Assembly (NCBI GenBank): GCA_903933915.1
Contig: CAIZLW010000102.1
Coordinates: 1-63,410 of the forward strand
DNA from: an uncultured beta proteobacterium
GTDB lineage: Bacteria > Pseudomonadota > Gammaproteobacteria > Burkholderiales > SG8-41
DNA length: 63,410 nt
Reading direction: 5' to 3'
The notes beneath the pieces are model-generated. The model was not told the DNA's origin. It did no database searches and saw only the letters and a program-made list of their open reading frames with translations. Positions 30,178-40,863 of the stretch are shown piece after piece (the first letter of the stretch is position 1; each line of letters begins with the position of its first letter). Made by a program: the position numbers and the translations under genes.

Positions 30178-30395
30178 GTGTCGATTTAGCAAATTCCTTT
30201 TTTACGACAACGACTTACGCGCACTTGTTGAGGTCTGGATTAACCATTTTTTGACGCTGAAATAATCCAATCAAAACAAAGGGATATTACGCGTACTGAA
30301 AGTAGCGCATTAAGTAATTGTGCTTAAAAATCAGGCGATTAGGCGCGTTGGCCGTCGCCAGACCCCGACACGGCCGAAAAATACGCAGGAAAAGT
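30178..30395. other. AT-richer gap between the mraZ promoter and the rnpB 3' end
   Basis: With the mraZ leader this makes about 330 bases without a protein gene. Beyond the promoter and boxes I see only AT-rich stretches (for example around 30190-30300), no convincing reading frame, and no clear terminator hairpin for rnpB. The AT-rich part could act as an UP element for the mraZ promoter. Confidence 0.5.
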
Positions 30396-30760
30396 GAAGC
30401 TGGCCGTTAAGCCGGGTTCTGTCGTGGACAGCCATTCCTCTGGGCCGCGCATTACTGCACGGCTCTAGCCACCTACCCGCAAGCTCGGCGGGACGCGTCA
30501 ACGCTTGCCTATTCGGTGTTGCTCCGGGTGGAGGTTACCGCGTTTCACCCCGCTGAACGGACCGGAGCAATGCGCACGTTGCCGTACACACGCCTCGACC
30601 TGATCAGCGGACTCGTCTCTGTGGCCCTATTCCTCGCCTCACGGCGGACGGGCGTTACCCGTCACCCTACCCTATGGAGCCCGGACTTTCCTCTATGCAC
30701 GGCACGCACGGGTTGCCCCGTCCGGTTTGTTCCGCACACAGCGGCTGCCTGGCCAGCTTC
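30396..30760 (-). ncRNA. rnpB: RNase P RNA (bacterial type A)
   Basis: Catalytic RNA of RNase P, which matures tRNA 5' ends. On the minus strand it starts GAAGCTGGCC and ends with the complementary GGCCAGCTTC (helix P1). It contains the universal 'GAGGAAAGTCCGGGCTCCAT' block (plus strand around 30673-30693) and, near the 3' end, 'ACAGAACCCGGCTTA' (30408-30422). The length of about 365 bases suits type A. Ends are placed by P1 pairing and may be off by a few bases. A weak -10-like GATACC lies about 10-15 bases upstream. Confidence 0.96.
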
Positions 30761-30806
30761 ACCGTCGATGGTATCACGCGGCCCTTGCGCCCCTCGTGAA
30801 ACGACG

Positions 30807-31433
30807 TCAGCGCACAACAACCTTTTCGCATGCACGCACCCGTGCCAGCAGTTGATGCAGATGATGATCACGCACACCGAGCGCATCAAGATGGCGCATT
30901 GTGTACACGAGGTAGTCCACATTCGGCCCGCGTTCGCCGCAACACATCGCGATAATGCGTGCAGCATCATCGACCGCCATGCGTCCGGCATAACCTTTGT
31001 GGGTGCGATTGGCGACAAACGCCAGGGCGATGCGCCGTCCGTTGGGCGTGGCCACCGGCAGCAGCCGCGGCAGATACACGCCGCGGCGCATCTCGCGCTG
31101 CCACAACGCCTCCAGGGCCACGGCTTTCCCCGCAGCAGCGATCCGGTAAACGATGCCCTTGCAGGCCCCGCCGGGATCCAGGCCCAGCACGAGACCCGGT
31201 TCAGCGACGGTGCCGCGATAACGGCTCGAGTAAATACAGAACGTGCGGTGATACCCGCGCAGCAATCCTGGTTCGGCGGCGATGTGCGCGAAGCCGGGGT
31301 CCCACATCAGCGAGCCGTAGGTAAACACCCACAGATCGCCGCGCGGAAAATCAACACTGCGGTAATGAACTGGATCGGGTTCCGCCGCCCCTGCGGCGGC
31401 TGGACGACCGCACTGCGGCTGGCGTGGCCTCAA
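30807..31433 (-). CDS. ChaC-type gamma-glutamylcyclotransferase
   Basis: Probably cleaves glutathione to 5-oxoproline and Cys-Gly. The diagnostic substrate loop '[13 protein letters not shown]' is followed by '[17 protein letters not shown]' and '[19 protein letters not shown]', all ChaC landmarks. No ATG fits upstream of that loop. I propose the TTG at 31433, which overlaps the pyrC stop (TTGA) and has GGAAG upstream, giving 208 residues. A GTG at 31328 just before the loop is the alternative. The family call is good; the start is uncertain. Confidence 0.85.
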   Translation of the reverse strand: MRPRQPQCGRPAAAGAAEPDPVHYRSVDFPRGDLWVFTYGSLMWDPGFAHIAAEPGLLRGYHRTFCIYSSRYRGTVAEPGLVLGLDPGGACKGIVYRIAAAGKAVALEALWQREMRRGVYLPRLLPVATPNGRRIALAFVANRTHKGYAGRMAVDDAARIIAMCCGERGPNVDYLVYTMRHLDALGVRDHHLHQLLARVRACEKVVVR

Positions 31434-32494
31434 GTGCCGGCGATCTTCCAGTCCACTGCCGCGCCGGCGCGCAGCGGCACCAGCGTGTCGGGACCGAAGG
31501 GCACGCTGGCGGGAACCGCCCATGATTCTTTGACCAGCGTCATTTTTTCGGTATTGCGCGGCAGACCGTAATAATCAGCGCCGAAGAAACTGGCAAATCC
31601 TTCCAGCCGGTCCAGCGCATTCTCTGCGGCGAACGCTTCGGCGTAAAGCTCTATGCCGGCATGCGCGGTGTACATGCCAGCGCAGCCGCAGTCGTTTTCC
31701 TTGGTGTGCCGTGCATGCGGCGCGCTGTCGGTGCCGAGGAAAAATTTCGGGTTGCCGCTGATCGCCGCGGCCATCAGCGCTTCGCGATGAATCTCCCGCT
31801 TGAGGATCGGCAGGCAATACAGGTGCGGCCGCACCCCGCCGGCGAACATCGCATTGCGGCTCATCAGCAGATGGTGGGCGGTAATCGTTGCTGCGACCCG
31901 CGGCGGCGCCGCTGTCACGAACTGCACAGCCTCACGCGTGGTGATGTGTTCCATCACCACCTTCAATTTCGGAAAGCGCTCAACCAGCGGCGCCAGCGTG
32001 CGGTCGATGAACACGCGCTCGCGGTCGTAAATATCCACCGCGGCATCGGTCACTTCACCATGCACCAGCAGCGGCATGCCGGCCTGCGCCATCGCCTCCA
32101 GCACCGGGAAACATTTTTCGATCGCGGTTACGCCGGAATCCGAATTGGTGGTCGCGCCTGCGGGGTAATACTTGACGGCATGTACCGCGCCGCTCTGCTT
32201 CGCCCTGACGATTTCGTCGGGCTGCGTGTTGTCGGTCAGATACAGGGTCATCAGCGGTTCGAAGCGGCTGCCGGCGGGCAGCGCCGCGCGAATGCGGTCG
32301 CGATAGGTCAGCGCCAGCGCCGTCGTGGTCACCGGCGGCTTGAGGTTGGGCATGACGATGGCACGGCCAAACCGTGCGGCCGTGTGCGGCAGCACATCGC
32401 GCATCGCGGCGCCGTCGCGCAGATGCAGATGCCAGTCGTCGGGCCGGGCAATGGTGACGGAGGTGGTGGAGGTGATGGAAGCGGTGGAATTCAT
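31430..32494 (-). CDS. pyrC: Dihydroorotase PyrC
   Basis: Zinc amidohydrolase of pyrimidine synthesis, closing carbamoyl aspartate to dihydroorotate (class II, E. coli type). It has 354 residues. The metal motif '[13 protein letters not shown]' is near residue 20, with 'MPNLKPPV', '[12 protein letters not shown]', 'HGEVTD', '[10 protein letters not shown]' and '[14 protein letters not shown]' further on. The first 15 residues are Ser/Thr-rich, so the true start may be slightly internal, but no better ATG is seen. It is followed by the overlapping ChaC-like gene. Confidence 0.96.
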   Translation of the reverse strand: MNSTASITSTTSVTIARPDDWHLHLRDGAAMRDVLPHTAARFGRAIVMPNLKPPVTTTALALTYRDRIRAALPAGSRFEPLMTLYLTDNTQPDEIVRAKQSGAVHAVKYYPAGATTNSDSGVTAIEKCFPVLEAMAQAGMPLLVHGEVTDAAVDIYDRERVFIDRTLAPLVERFPKLKVVMEHITTREAVQFVTAAPPRVAATITAHHLLMSRNAMFAGGVRPHLYCLPILKREIHREALMAAAISGNPKFFLGTDSAPHARHTKENDCGCAGMYTAHAGIELYAEAFAAENALDRLEGFASFFGADYYGLPRNTEKMTLVKESWAVPASVPFGPDTLVPLRAGAAVDWKIAGT

Positions 32495-32557
32495 ATCAGC
32501 CCGATGTTAAACGCTGTGCGACCTGCCGTAAATTCGCAATTGTCGGCGCACAACCGG

Positions 32558-33406
32558 TCACGCATCACCCTTGAGCGCCAGCGCGCGCTGATAGAGCACA
32601 TTGCGGCTGCCGCCGGTAAGTTTTACGGCCAGTGCGACCGCCTGCTTCAGCGGCAGTTCCTCGAGCAGGATCTTCAGTGTCCCGTCGTAATCAACCTCAT
32701 CGCTGGCGTGAACTTGCGCTGCGCCGGCGACCACCAGCACGAATTCACCGCGCCTATGGTTGTCGTCGGCCTCCAGCCATGCCACCGCTTCAGCAAGCCG
32801 GCAGCGATGGATGGTTTCGTGGATTTTGGTCAGCTCCCGGGCAATAACAATTTCGCGCTCACCGCCGAGGATTGCACACAGATCGGCCACGCATTCGACC
32901 ACGCGATGCGGCGCCTCATAGAACACCAGCATCGCCGGCTGGGCCACAAGATCCGTCAGCATGCCGCGCCGTTCGGCGCCGCGCGCGGGCAGGAACCCGC
33001 AGAACAGGAAACGGCTGTTTTCAAAACCGCTGGCCGATAACGCTGCGACAACTGCGCTGGGACCCGGCACCGGCACTACCGGGTAACCCGCGGCGCGCAC
33101 GGCGGCAACCACGCAGGCCCCGGGATCCGAGATCGCAGGAGTGCCCGCATCGCTGACCAACGCCACCGATTTGCCTTCCGCCAGCATGCCGGTGATGCGC
33201 TCCGCGGAAGCGCGCTCATTGTGTTCATGGACCGCAACCATCTTGCCGGCAATACCGTGGCGGTCGAGCAGGCGCGCCGTCATCCGCGTATCTTCGGCGG
33301 CAATGACATCCACCGCGCGCAGCACCTCGAGCGCGCGCAGCGTGACATCGGAGAGATTTCCGATCGGGGTTGCGACTACATATAATGTCGCGGTGCCTGC
33401 CTTCAT
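32558..33406 (-). CDS. rsmI: 16S rRNA (cytidine1402-2'-O)-methyltransferase RsmI
   Basis: SAM-dependent methyltransferase acting with RsmH on C1402. It has 282 residues from the ATG at 33406 ('MKAGTATLYVVATPIGNLSD'); a GTG four codons upstream (33418) is possible. 'TLYVVATPIGNLSDVTLRAL', 'EDTRMTARLLDRHGI', 'ALVSDAGTPAISDPG' and 'VPVPGPSAVVAALSASG' are the family blocks. It is divergent from the LpoA-like gene with 36 bases between starts, and lies next to yraN as in many proteobacteria. Confidence 0.97.
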   Translation of the reverse strand: MKAGTATLYVVATPIGNLSDVTLRALEVLRAVDVIAAEDTRMTARLLDRHGIAGKMVAVHEHNERASAERITGMLAEGKSVALVSDAGTPAISDPGACVVAAVRAAGYPVVPVPGPSAVVAALSASGFENSRFLFCGFLPARGAERRGMLTDLVAQPAMLVFYEAPHRVVECVADLCAILGGEREIVIARELTKIHETIHRCRLAEAVAWLEADDNHRRGEFVLVVAGAAQVHASDEVDYDGTLKILLEELPLKQAVALAVKLTGGSRNVLYQRALALKGDA

Positions 33407-33442
33407 TTGCGTGCCCACGCCGTGTCCTGTTGCCGGATTCCG

Positions 33443-34517
33443 ATGATCGATGCCCGCCTGTTGCGCCGTATTGCCGTCAGCAGCTTCGTTTTGGCTGCGC
33501 TGGCGCCCGTACTATACGGAGCACCCACCGCATTGGCCAGCGAAGCGGCAACAACGCCCGCCCCCGTCGCTCAGACGCCGCACATCGCCCTGCTGCTGCC
33601 CACACGCGCCAAAGTCTTTGCCCGCCATGCCAACGCGCTGCGTGACGGTTTTCTGGCGGCCGCCAAAGCCCAGGGCAAGCCCATGCTGCCGGTGCGCGAG
33701 TATCCGGTGAACGAGGACGTCAGCGATGTCCTGAGCAACTATCGCGCCGCGGTCAGTGCAGGGGCCAAAGTCATCGTCGGGCCGCTGACCCGCGACGCTG
33801 TCACGGCGCTGGCTTTCGGCGAACCGGTGCCGGTGCCGACGCTCGCGCTCAACATCCCTGACCAGACCGGCCGCGCACCTGAAAATCTGTACATGCTGAG
33901 CCTGCAGGTCGAAAGCGAGGCACGACAGGCGGCGCAACTGGCTTACCGTGACAACCGGCGCAATGCGCTGATCATCGCCGGCACCCATGCAGTACAACGG
34001 CGCATGCAATCCGCCTTTTCCGCTGAATTCTCGCGCCTGGGCGGCACCGTGCTGGCGGAGGCGATCCCGCCCGACCCCGCGCGCTTGAAATCCGCGATGC
34101 GCCCCGAGGCGGACATGGTGTTCCTGGCGCTGGATCATGACGAAGCCCGCGCCATCCGCGCTTACCTCGGTGCAAACGCGACTTATGCGACTTCCAGCGT
34201 CTACGCCGGGGAGCGCGGGCCGCTGGCGGCGTTTGATCTCGCCAACGTCACTTTCGTCGACATGCCCTGGCTGATCGAACCCGATCATCCGGCGGTGATG
34301 AGCTACCCGCGCCCCGAACCCGGCGCTGCCGAATTCGAACGCCTGCATGCGCTCGGCATCGATGCCTGGCGCATCGCCCAGTTGCTGCTGTCGGGCGCGC
34401 GCAGCCTGAAACTCGACGGAGTCACCGGCGAATTGACCCTGGGGCCGGGCGGCATCATTGATCGCACGTTGCGTGCCGGCCGCTTCATCGACGGCAAAGT
34501 ACGGCTCGCGGAACCCG

Positions 34518-34540
<23 letters not shown>
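33443..34540 (+). CDS. LpoA-like periplasmic protein (PBP activator / leucine-binding fold)
   Basis: A 365-residue exported protein with the periplasmic-binding fold found in the C-terminal half of LpoA, the outer-membrane activator of PBP1A. The signal sequence is at about residues 8-34 ('IAVSSFVLAALAPVLYGAP') but has no lipobox Cys, so unlike LpoA it is probably soluble in the periplasm. 'HIALLLPTRAKVFARHANAL', 'VIVGPLTRDAVTALA' and 'NALIIAGTHAVQRRMQSAF' match the family. Its place between rsmI and yraN is the conserved lpoA position. The N-terminal TPR domain of E. coli LpoA is missing. Confidence 0.8.
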
Positions 34541-35503
<963 letters not shown>

Positions 35504-36070
35504 ATGCGAAAACTGCTTACGTTGACCTGCATCGCGCTGTTGCCGGTGGTATCCGGATGTGCCGCGGTTGCGATCGGGGGCGCGGCAGCAACTGGCGTCA
35601 TCCTCGCGGAGGACCGTCGCACCGTCGGCACCATCACCGAGGATCAAGGCATTGAGCTGAAAGCGGCCTCAAGAATCGAGGAAAAGGTCAAAGCCGCCCA
35701 CGTCAACGTCACCAGCTACAACCGCGTCGTGCTGCTGACTGGCGAGGTTGCGACGGAAGCCGCCAAGACCGACGCCGAGCGCATCACACGTGCCGTCGAA
35801 AACGTACGCAATGTGTTTAATGAACTCAAAGTCGGCGGCAACAGTTCATTGCAGGCGCGCACCAACGACTCGGTCATTACGTCAAAGGTCAAAGCCCGCT
35901 TCGTCGATGCCAACAAGTTCAGCGCGGTGCATGTCAAAGTCGTCACCGAAGACAGCGTTGTATACCTGCTGGGCATGATCAAGAAACAGGAAGCCACGGA
36001 TGCCACAGAAGTCGCGCGCACCACCGGCGGCGTCAGCAAGGTTATCCGGGTCTTCGAATACCTTGACTAA
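35504..36070 (+). CDS. BON-domain outer-membrane lipoprotein (DolP/YraP-like)
   Basis: A 188-residue lipoprotein with a type II signal peptide ending in the lipobox 'LPVVSGC' (Cys19), then two BON domains: about residues 45-112 ('VTSYNRVVLLTGEVATEAAK') and 120-188 ('VVTEDSVVYLLGMIKKQEA'). The double BON layout and the position after the SIS gene match DolP (YraP), an outer-membrane integrity protein. Its ATG directly follows the TAA of the previous gene, so the two are coupled. Confidence 0.9.
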   Translation: MRKLLTLTCIALLPVVSGCAAVAIGGAAATGVILAEDRRTVGTITEDQGIELKAASRIEEKVKAAHVNVTSYNRVVLLTGEVATEAAKTDAERITRAVENVRNVFNELKVGGNSSLQARTNDSVITSKVKARFVDANKFSAVHVKVVTEDSVVYLLGMIKKQEATDATEVARTTGGVSKVIRVFEYLD

Positions 36071-36091
36071 AATATAAATAAAAACAATGGC

Positions 36092-36535
36092 TTACAAGGG
36101 CGCCTTCGGACGCCCTTGTTGTTTCAGCAGTCGCAGCAGCGCGCCGAGCAACGGCAGTTTTTCATACAGCTCTTCGGCCGCATCCCAGTAATCGCGATGC
36201 ACCGCCACCAGCCCTGCCGCATCAAGAGTGATCAGGCTGGCGCCATGAATGTTCTGGGTGACTTGCGGTCGCCAGCCGCGGAAATGGAACTCGAAATCCC
36301 AGGTCAGCATCACGCGCGCGCCGTCAACCATGCGCTCGCGCACCAGGAATCGCGGCGCATCAAGACGCTCGAACATGTGTTGAAAAATGGCCGTCACCGC
36401 CGGAATCCCTTTTACGTCGCTGAAGGGATCGCGGAAACGGCAGTCCGCCGCGTAGTATTCCGGCAACTCCGCAATCGACTGCAGGGTCAGTGTTTCAAAG
36501 AAGCGGACCAGCGCATCCACCCGTTGCTGCGTCAT
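36092..36535 (-). CDS. SnoaL/NTF2-like protein (last gene of the light-regulon operon)
   Basis: A 147-residue protein of the NTF2/SnoaL-like cone fold from the ATG at 36535 ('MTQQRVDALVRFFETLTLQS'). 'YYAADCRFRDPFSDVKGIPA' and 'FHFRGWRPQVTQNIHGASLI' are typical strands of the fold; such proteins may be isomerases, hydrolases or binding proteins. Its start overlaps the SDR stop (ATGA). Proteins of this kind recur with the same partners (SDR, DUF3833, MFS, Cfa, DUF1365). No substrate can be read from sequence. Confidence 0.85.
   Translation of the reverse strand: MTQQRVDALVRFFETLTLQSIAELPEYYAADCRFRDPFSDVKGIPAVTAIFQHMFERLDAPRFLVRERMVDGARVMLTWDFEFHFRGWRPQVTQNIHGASLITLDAAGLVAVHRDYWDAAEELYEKLPLLGALLRLLKQQGRPKAPL
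36095..36118. terminator. Terminator hairpin between convergent BON and SnoaL-like genes
   Basis: CAAGGGCG (36095-36102) pairs with CGCCCTTG (36111-36118) around CCTTCGGA. TTGTTT follows on the plus strand. It overlaps the last codons of the minus-strand SnoaL-like gene, whose stop is at 36092-36094, so it ends the plus-strand message and may serve both directions. Confidence 0.8.
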
Positions 36536-37308
36536 AAACCCGTCCCCTTGTGTACCAGCGCGAAATACCAACGATACGGCAGCAGGCGCAGCAGCTTGAG
36601 CCACAGCGTGAAGCGCTTTGGAAAGTGGATCTCGAAATCACCGCGGGCAAACCCGGCAATGATCGCAGTCGCCGCCGCTTCCACGCTGATCAGCGCCGGC
36701 ATCGCAAACGTATTGCGGTCGGTCAGCGGGGTTTTGACGAAACCGGGATTGATCACATAAACGCCGATGCCGCGCGGCGCAAGATCCAGATACAGCGTCT
36801 CGGAAAGATTAATCAGTGCTGCCTTGGTCGCACCGTAGACCAGGGCCGTCGGCAATCCGCCATAGCCGGCAACACTGGATACCACCGCGACACCACCGGC
36901 TCCTTGCTGCAGCAACTGGTTTATAACCGGCGCCAGGCAGTTGATTACGCCATTGATATTGACGTCCACCAGACGCCGGGCGTCCGCGGCGTCAAGATCC
37001 CAGGCCCGCACCGGCTGGTGCGCGCCCGAACACAACACCACCAGATCAACACCGCCCCAAGCGGAAACCACGCGCCGCAAGGCCGGCAGTACGGCAGCCG
37101 CATCCGTTACATCCAGCGGCACCGCCAGCGCCTGCGCGCCATGCGCGGCCGCGAGCCGCTCCAACTCACCGGCTCGCCGGGCCGACAGCGCAACGCGGGC
37201 GCCGCGCGTGAGCAGCGCCATGGCCAGCGCCTCACCGATGCCGCTCGATGCGCCGACCACCCACACGCGCTGGTCCCGCCATTCAAGGATGCGACGGTTG
37301 AGGCTCAT
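36532..37308 (-). CDS. Short-chain dehydrogenase/reductase
   Basis: A 258-residue SDR: NAD(P)-binding 'VVGASSGIGEALAMALL', 'VVLCSGAH', and the catalytic Ser-Tyr-Lys as 'VVSSVAGYGG' and 'LVYGATKAALINLSE'. The C-terminus has a hydrophobic, basic stretch ('FTLWLKLLRLLPYRWYFAL') that may contact membrane lipid, unusual for a soluble SDR and fitting a lipid substrate. It overlaps the DUF3833 and SnoaL-like genes by 4 bases each. Confidence 0.93.
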   Translation of the reverse strand: MSLNRRILEWRDQRVWVVGASSGIGEALAMALLTRGARVALSARRAGELERLAAAHGAQALAVPLDVTDAAAVLPALRRVVSAWGGVDLVVLCSGAHQPVRAWDLDAADARRLVDVNINGVINCLAPVINQLLQQGAGGVAVVSSVAGYGGLPTALVYGATKAALINLSETLYLDLAPRGIGVYVINPGFVKTPLTDRNTFAMPALISVEAAATAIIAGFARGDFEIHFPKRFTLWLKLLRLLPYRWYFALVHKGTGL

Positions 37309-37835
37309 GGACGTCGCCTGAAACTCAGCGTCACTTCGCCGAGGCGTACGCCGAACTTGCTCATCACCGAGCGGTTGAGCATGACCTGTTCGTCCATCAG
37401 ATACATCCAGTCGTCAAAATCCACTTCCCAGACGCGGCCATCGACCTCCAGCTTCAGCACATACTGCCAGCGCAATGCATTGCCATGCAGTTCGCCGATC
37501 GCCTCACCGATCACATCGTCGGCCGTGCCGCGATAACGATGTTCGTCGATGCGCTCCAGCGTCCACACCCTGCGGCTCTTGCTGCCGTCAGAATACTCGA
37601 AATGCTCATCCAGAATCCCTGTATTGCCGGACCAGCGGGCATCGATGCGCACGGTAAACCGTTTAACCACTTTGCCGCTGCGGTCCTGGAAAACGCCCCA
37701 TGCATCGATGGTGCCGTCGAAATAACGCTGCAGATCGAGTGCCGGCCGTTCATCGCGGTACTGTTCGACCGCTACCGATCCGCAGCCCGCAAGACTCATC
37801 AACAACAGCGCGAACACACTTCGCAATAAACTCAT
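37305..37835 (-). CDS. DUF3833 lipoprotein
   Basis: A 176-residue lipoprotein of the DUF3833 family: lipobox 'LMSLAGCGS' (Cys18), then a lipocalin-like beta-rich domain with 'LQRYFDGTIDAWGVFQDRSG' and 'WSGNTGILDEHFEYSDG'. The start at ATG 37835 has AAGGAG nine bases upstream. The fold suggests binding of a hydrophobic ligand in the periplasm; the activity is unknown. It overlaps the MFS and SDR genes by 4 bases each. Confidence 0.92.
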   Translation of the reverse strand: MSLLRSVFALLLMSLAGCGSVAVEQYRDERPALDLQRYFDGTIDAWGVFQDRSGKVVKRFTVRIDARWSGNTGILDEHFEYSDGSKSRRVWTLERIDEHRYRGTADDVIGEAIGELHGNALRWQYVLKLEVDGRVWEVDFDDWMYLMDEQVMLNRSVMSKFGVRLGEVTLSFRRRP

Positions 37836-39130
37836 TTCACCACTCCTTTCAAAGACATCGCTGTATGCCGCGTGTCGGTCAGGGTCAACGCCAGCATCGC
37901 CGCTGCCGCCAGCTTGATGGCGCAAGGCAGCAGTGCGTAAACCAGTGACAAGGCCGATCCCGAACCTGCCGCCGATCCCGGCTGATAACCCAGCCATTGC
38001 AGCATCGGCAGCGCGACACCCGCGGCCAGCGCCAGCGCCAACTTTTCCAGCAGATGCCACAGCCCGAAGTAAGCCCCGTCGGGACGACCGCGATCATCTT
38101 CATCGTCATCAATCAGGTCGGCGAGCAACGAGGCCGGCAGCGCAAGGTCGGCGCCGAAGGCGATCCCGGAGAGCACGCACACTGCGGCAAATGCCGCCGC
38201 GTCACCCGCGCCCAGAAACCATGTCCAGACAAACGCCGCCACCGCCAGCACCATCGCCACCAGCCAGGCGCGGACTTTGCCGGCGCGATCCGCAAGGCGC
38301 ACCCACAGCGGCATCCCCGCAGCGCCGGCAGCGAAATACAGGATCAGGAACAACGGCGTCAGATCCGCACGCTGCAATACATCGGCGGCAAAAAACAGCA
38401 GCAGCGTCGCCGGCACGGCTGCGGCCATGCCGTTGACCAGGAACACCGCGGCCAGCCGGCGGAACCGCGCATTACGCAAGGGCAGCATCAGCGCTGACAA
38501 TGAAACGGCGCGCGCGGGAGCGCGGGCGACAGGAGATGGGCCGGCGAGCAGCGTGACACCCGCGGCAAACACCAGCACCGGCGCATAACCCAGCGCAAAC
38601 GTGGCGAGACCGTCTGCTGCGCCCTGCTGCCGAACCAGCAATTCCGGAATGGCGGCGGCACAAAGCACGCCTGCCAGCGCGGCAACACCACGCGTCGCGG
38701 TGATCCGGGTGCGTTCGACGTAATCGCGCGACAGCGCGCTGCCCAGTGCGAGGTGGCCGATGCTGGCCGCGCTCAGACCCAGATAAGCGAGCACCAGCGC
38801 AGCCACCAACCAGGGCACCAGCAGCGTCATTGATGCCGGCGGATTGAATAGCAGCCAGAGTCCTGCGGCCAGCGCGGGCACGGCGCCGGCGATCATCACC
38901 TTGTGCCCGCCGTAGCGCGGTGGAATGCGATCGGCCAGCGCGCCGAGCAACGGATCACTGACGGCATCAAGCAGACGCACGCCGAGCAGCACCGCGCCGA
39001 TTACCGCGAGGTCCAGACCGAGTGCCGAGTAGAACTTCGGCATCTGCACATGCACCGGCAAGGCCGCCGCCGCAAGCGGCAGCGCTACCGCGGCATAAGC
39101 CGTCAGCTCGAATTTAGTCAGCGCGGCCAT
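37832..39130 (-). CDS. MFS transporter of the GPH (glycoside-pentoside-hexuronide:cation) type
   Basis: A 432-residue protein with about twelve membrane segments. 'LLDAVSDPLLGALADRIPPR' and the following 'YGGHKVMIAG' are the GPH-family signature between helices 2 and 3. Although the family is named for sugar transport, this branch travels with Cfa/DUF1365/FAD genes and its substrate is unknown; lipid or fatty-acid export is a guess from context. It overlaps the chalcone-isomerase-like gene by 17 bases and DUF3833 by 4. Confidence 0.9.
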   Translation of the reverse strand: MAALTKFELTAYAAVALPLAAAALPVHVQMPKFYSALGLDLAVIGAVLLGVRLLDAVSDPLLGALADRIPPRYGGHKVMIAGAVPALAAGLWLLFNPPASMTLLVPWLVAALVLAYLGLSAASIGHLALGSALSRDYVERTRITATRGVAALAGVLCAAAIPELLVRQQGAADGLATFALGYAPVLVFAAGVTLLAGPSPVARAPARAVSLSALMLPLRNARFRRLAAVFLVNGMAAAVPATLLLFFAADVLQRADLTPLFLILYFAAGAAGMPLWVRLADRAGKVRAWLVAMVLAVAAFVWTWFLGAGDAAAFAAVCVLSGIAFGADLALPASLLADLIDDDEDDRGRPDGAYFGLWHLLEKLALALAAGVALPMLQWLGYQPGSAAGSGSALSLVYALLPCAIKLAAAAMLALTLTDTRHTAMSLKGVVK

Positions 39131-39659
39131 TGCCGCTCAGCAGCGCGGCGCGCAGATCGGGCGTCTGGGTGCGCGGATCCAGCCAGATCTCGAAAAAGCG
39201 GCGCGCAAACTCAGGGTCGTCGATGGTGCCGAGCAATCGCGTGGCGGAGTAAAACTGCGCGCCGCGCTGCGGCCGGTAAATGCCGATCAACCGGCTGCCG
39301 GTCTGCACGTCGGGAAAGGTGCTGCGCATTGCCGCGTCCCAGCGCGCCAGTTTGGCCTCATCCCTGACGCCGAGCCGGCGCATTTCGTCAATGCTGGTTT
39401 CAGCCAGTTGACCGGACGTCGCCTGGCGCGCATAAACGATATCCAGCACATACGGCGCATCGGCCTGCCAGCGCCCGTCGCGCGTCCACAGCGCAGCGTC
39501 ATAAACATGGAACCCCCACCAGCGCAAACGACCCTTGCCGACCATGCGGCAGGTTTCCAGCGCGCTGCACACCGCTGGCGGCAATTCGGCCGGCACGTTG
39601 ACGGCCGCGGCAGGCGCTGCGAACACCAGCACCAACGCAAATGCTGCGGCGTTACGCAT
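39114..39659 (-). CDS. Chalcone-isomerase-fold exported protein
   Basis: A 181-residue protein with a cleavable signal peptide ('NAAAFALVLVFAAPAAAV') and a chalcone-isomerase-like domain: 'RMVGKGRLRWWGFHVYDAAL' and 'VYARQATSGQLAETSIDEMR' match the bacterial branch of that fold, which binds fatty acids rather than chalcones in several members. It was set to start at ATG 39659, overlapping the cfa-like stop by 8 bases. A fatty-acid-binding role would fit its operon. Confidence 0.87.
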   Translation of the reverse strand: MRNAAAFALVLVFAAPAAAVNVPAELPPAVCSALETCRMVGKGRLRWWGFHVYDAALWTRDGRWQADAPYVLDIVYARQATSGQLAETSIDEMRRLGVRDEAKLARWDAAMRSTFPDVQTGSRLIGIYRPQRGAQFYSATRLLGTIDDPEFARRFFEIWLDPRTQTPDLRAALLSGNGRAD

Positions 39660-40863
39660 GAACCAGCACCGCCTGCACCACATCCGTGGCGCGGGCGCGG
39701 AAACCGGCTTCGCAATAGGCGAGATAAAAACGCCAGGTACGCATGAAGGGCTCGTCGAAACCCTGGTCGCGGACTGCAGGTGCCGCGCAATCAAACATCT
39801 GGTGCCAATGCCTCAGCGTCTCCGCGTAATCCAGTCCGAAATGATGCATGTCTTCGACGCTCATGCCCTGCCCGGCGGCGACCTCACCGAAACGCTGCGG
39901 CGACGGCAGCATGCCGCCGGGGAAGATGTATTGCTGGATGAAATCGGTGCCCGTGCGATAGCGCTCGAACTTGGACTCGGCAATGGTGATGCTCTGCACC
40001 AGCGCGCGGCCGCCCGGCTTCAGTCGTTCACGCAGCATGCTGAAATAACCCGGCCAGTAGCGTTCCCCTACCGCCTCGAACATCTCGATCGACACCACAT
40101 GGTCAAACTGTCCGTCGAGATCGCGGTAATCCTGCAGCCGGAGTTCGACACGGTCCTGAAGGCCCGCTGCAGCGATGCGGCGTTGCGCATATTCCAGCTG
40201 GGCCGCGGAAATGGTGATGCCCGTAACTCGGCAACCAGCACGCGCGGCATGTTCGGCAAAACCGCCCCAGCCACAGCCGACTTCAAGAATGTGCTGGCCG
40301 GGCTGCACATTGAGAGCCCGCAGAATGTGGGCGTATTTCGCCGACTGCGCATCAGCCAGACTGCGCGTGAGATCGCCTTCAAACAAGGCCGATGAATAGG
40401 TCATCGTCGAATCCAGCCACAGCCGGTAGAAGTCATTACCAAGATCATAATGGGCGTGGATGTTCTTGCGGCTGCCGCTGCGCGTGTTCGGGCGCAACCA
40501 GTGACGCAAGCGGTAGGCCAGCGTGGCCCACCAGCGGCCATGGATAGCCGCTTCAATCGCCTGCTCGTTCATTGCAGCCAGCAGCAGCAGTTGCGTCAGA
40601 TCATCGGTTTGGGCACGACCGGCAATATAGGCTTCGGCGAGTCCGATGTCGCCGCGCCCGAGAATGTCGTTGCATACCCGCCAGTCGGTGATCCTCAGTG
40701 CCGCATGAGGGCCGGGCTGGGCACCGGAAAACTCCTGGCAACGCCCGTCCGGGCAATGCAGCGTGATCTTTCCGCAGCGCAGCTGCAAAAGCAGTTTGAA
40801 CATCCAGCGTGCGGAGGCGGGTTCGGTGCGCAGCAGCGCGCGGTTGGTCAGGACGGTCGTCAT
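39652..40863 (-). CDS. Cyclopropane-fatty-acid synthase family SAM methyltransferase
   Basis: A 403-residue Cfa-family enzyme methylating the double bond of phospholipid acyl chains. The N-terminal domain is followed by 'AHYDLGNDFYRLWLDSTMTY' and the SAM site 'HILEVGCGWGGFAEHAA'; 'VVSIEMFEAVGERYWPGYFS' and 'QYIFPGGMLPSP' are family motifs. It may make cyclopropane lipid or, like Rhodobacter UfaM in a similar gene set, a methyl-branched unsaturated chain on the way to furan fatty acids. The start overlaps the DUF1365 stop (ATGA). Confidence 0.93.
   Translation of the reverse strand: MTTVLTNRALLRTEPASARWMFKLLLQLRCGKITLHCPDGRCQEFSGAQPGPHAALRITDWRVCNDILGRGDIGLAEAYIAGRAQTDDLTQLLLLAAMNEQAIEAAIHGRWWATLAYRLRHWLRPNTRSGSRKNIHAHYDLGNDFYRLWLDSTMTYSSALFEGDLTRSLADAQSAKYAHILRALNVQPGQHILEVGCGWGGFAEHAARAGCRVTGITISAAQLEYAQRRIAAAGLQDRVELRLQDYRDLDGQFDHVVSIEMFEAVGERYWPGYFSMLRERLKPGGRALVQSITIAESKFERYRTGTDFIQQYIFPGGMLPSPQRFGEVAAGQGMSVEDMHHFGLDYAETLRHWHQMFDCAAPAVRDQGFDEPFMRTWRFYLAYCEAGFRARATDVVQAVLVHA

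Noticed and set aside
30516-31571. 351-codon frame on the plus strand
   Set aside because: It reads through RNase P RNA and antisense to the ChaC-like gene; no protein features.
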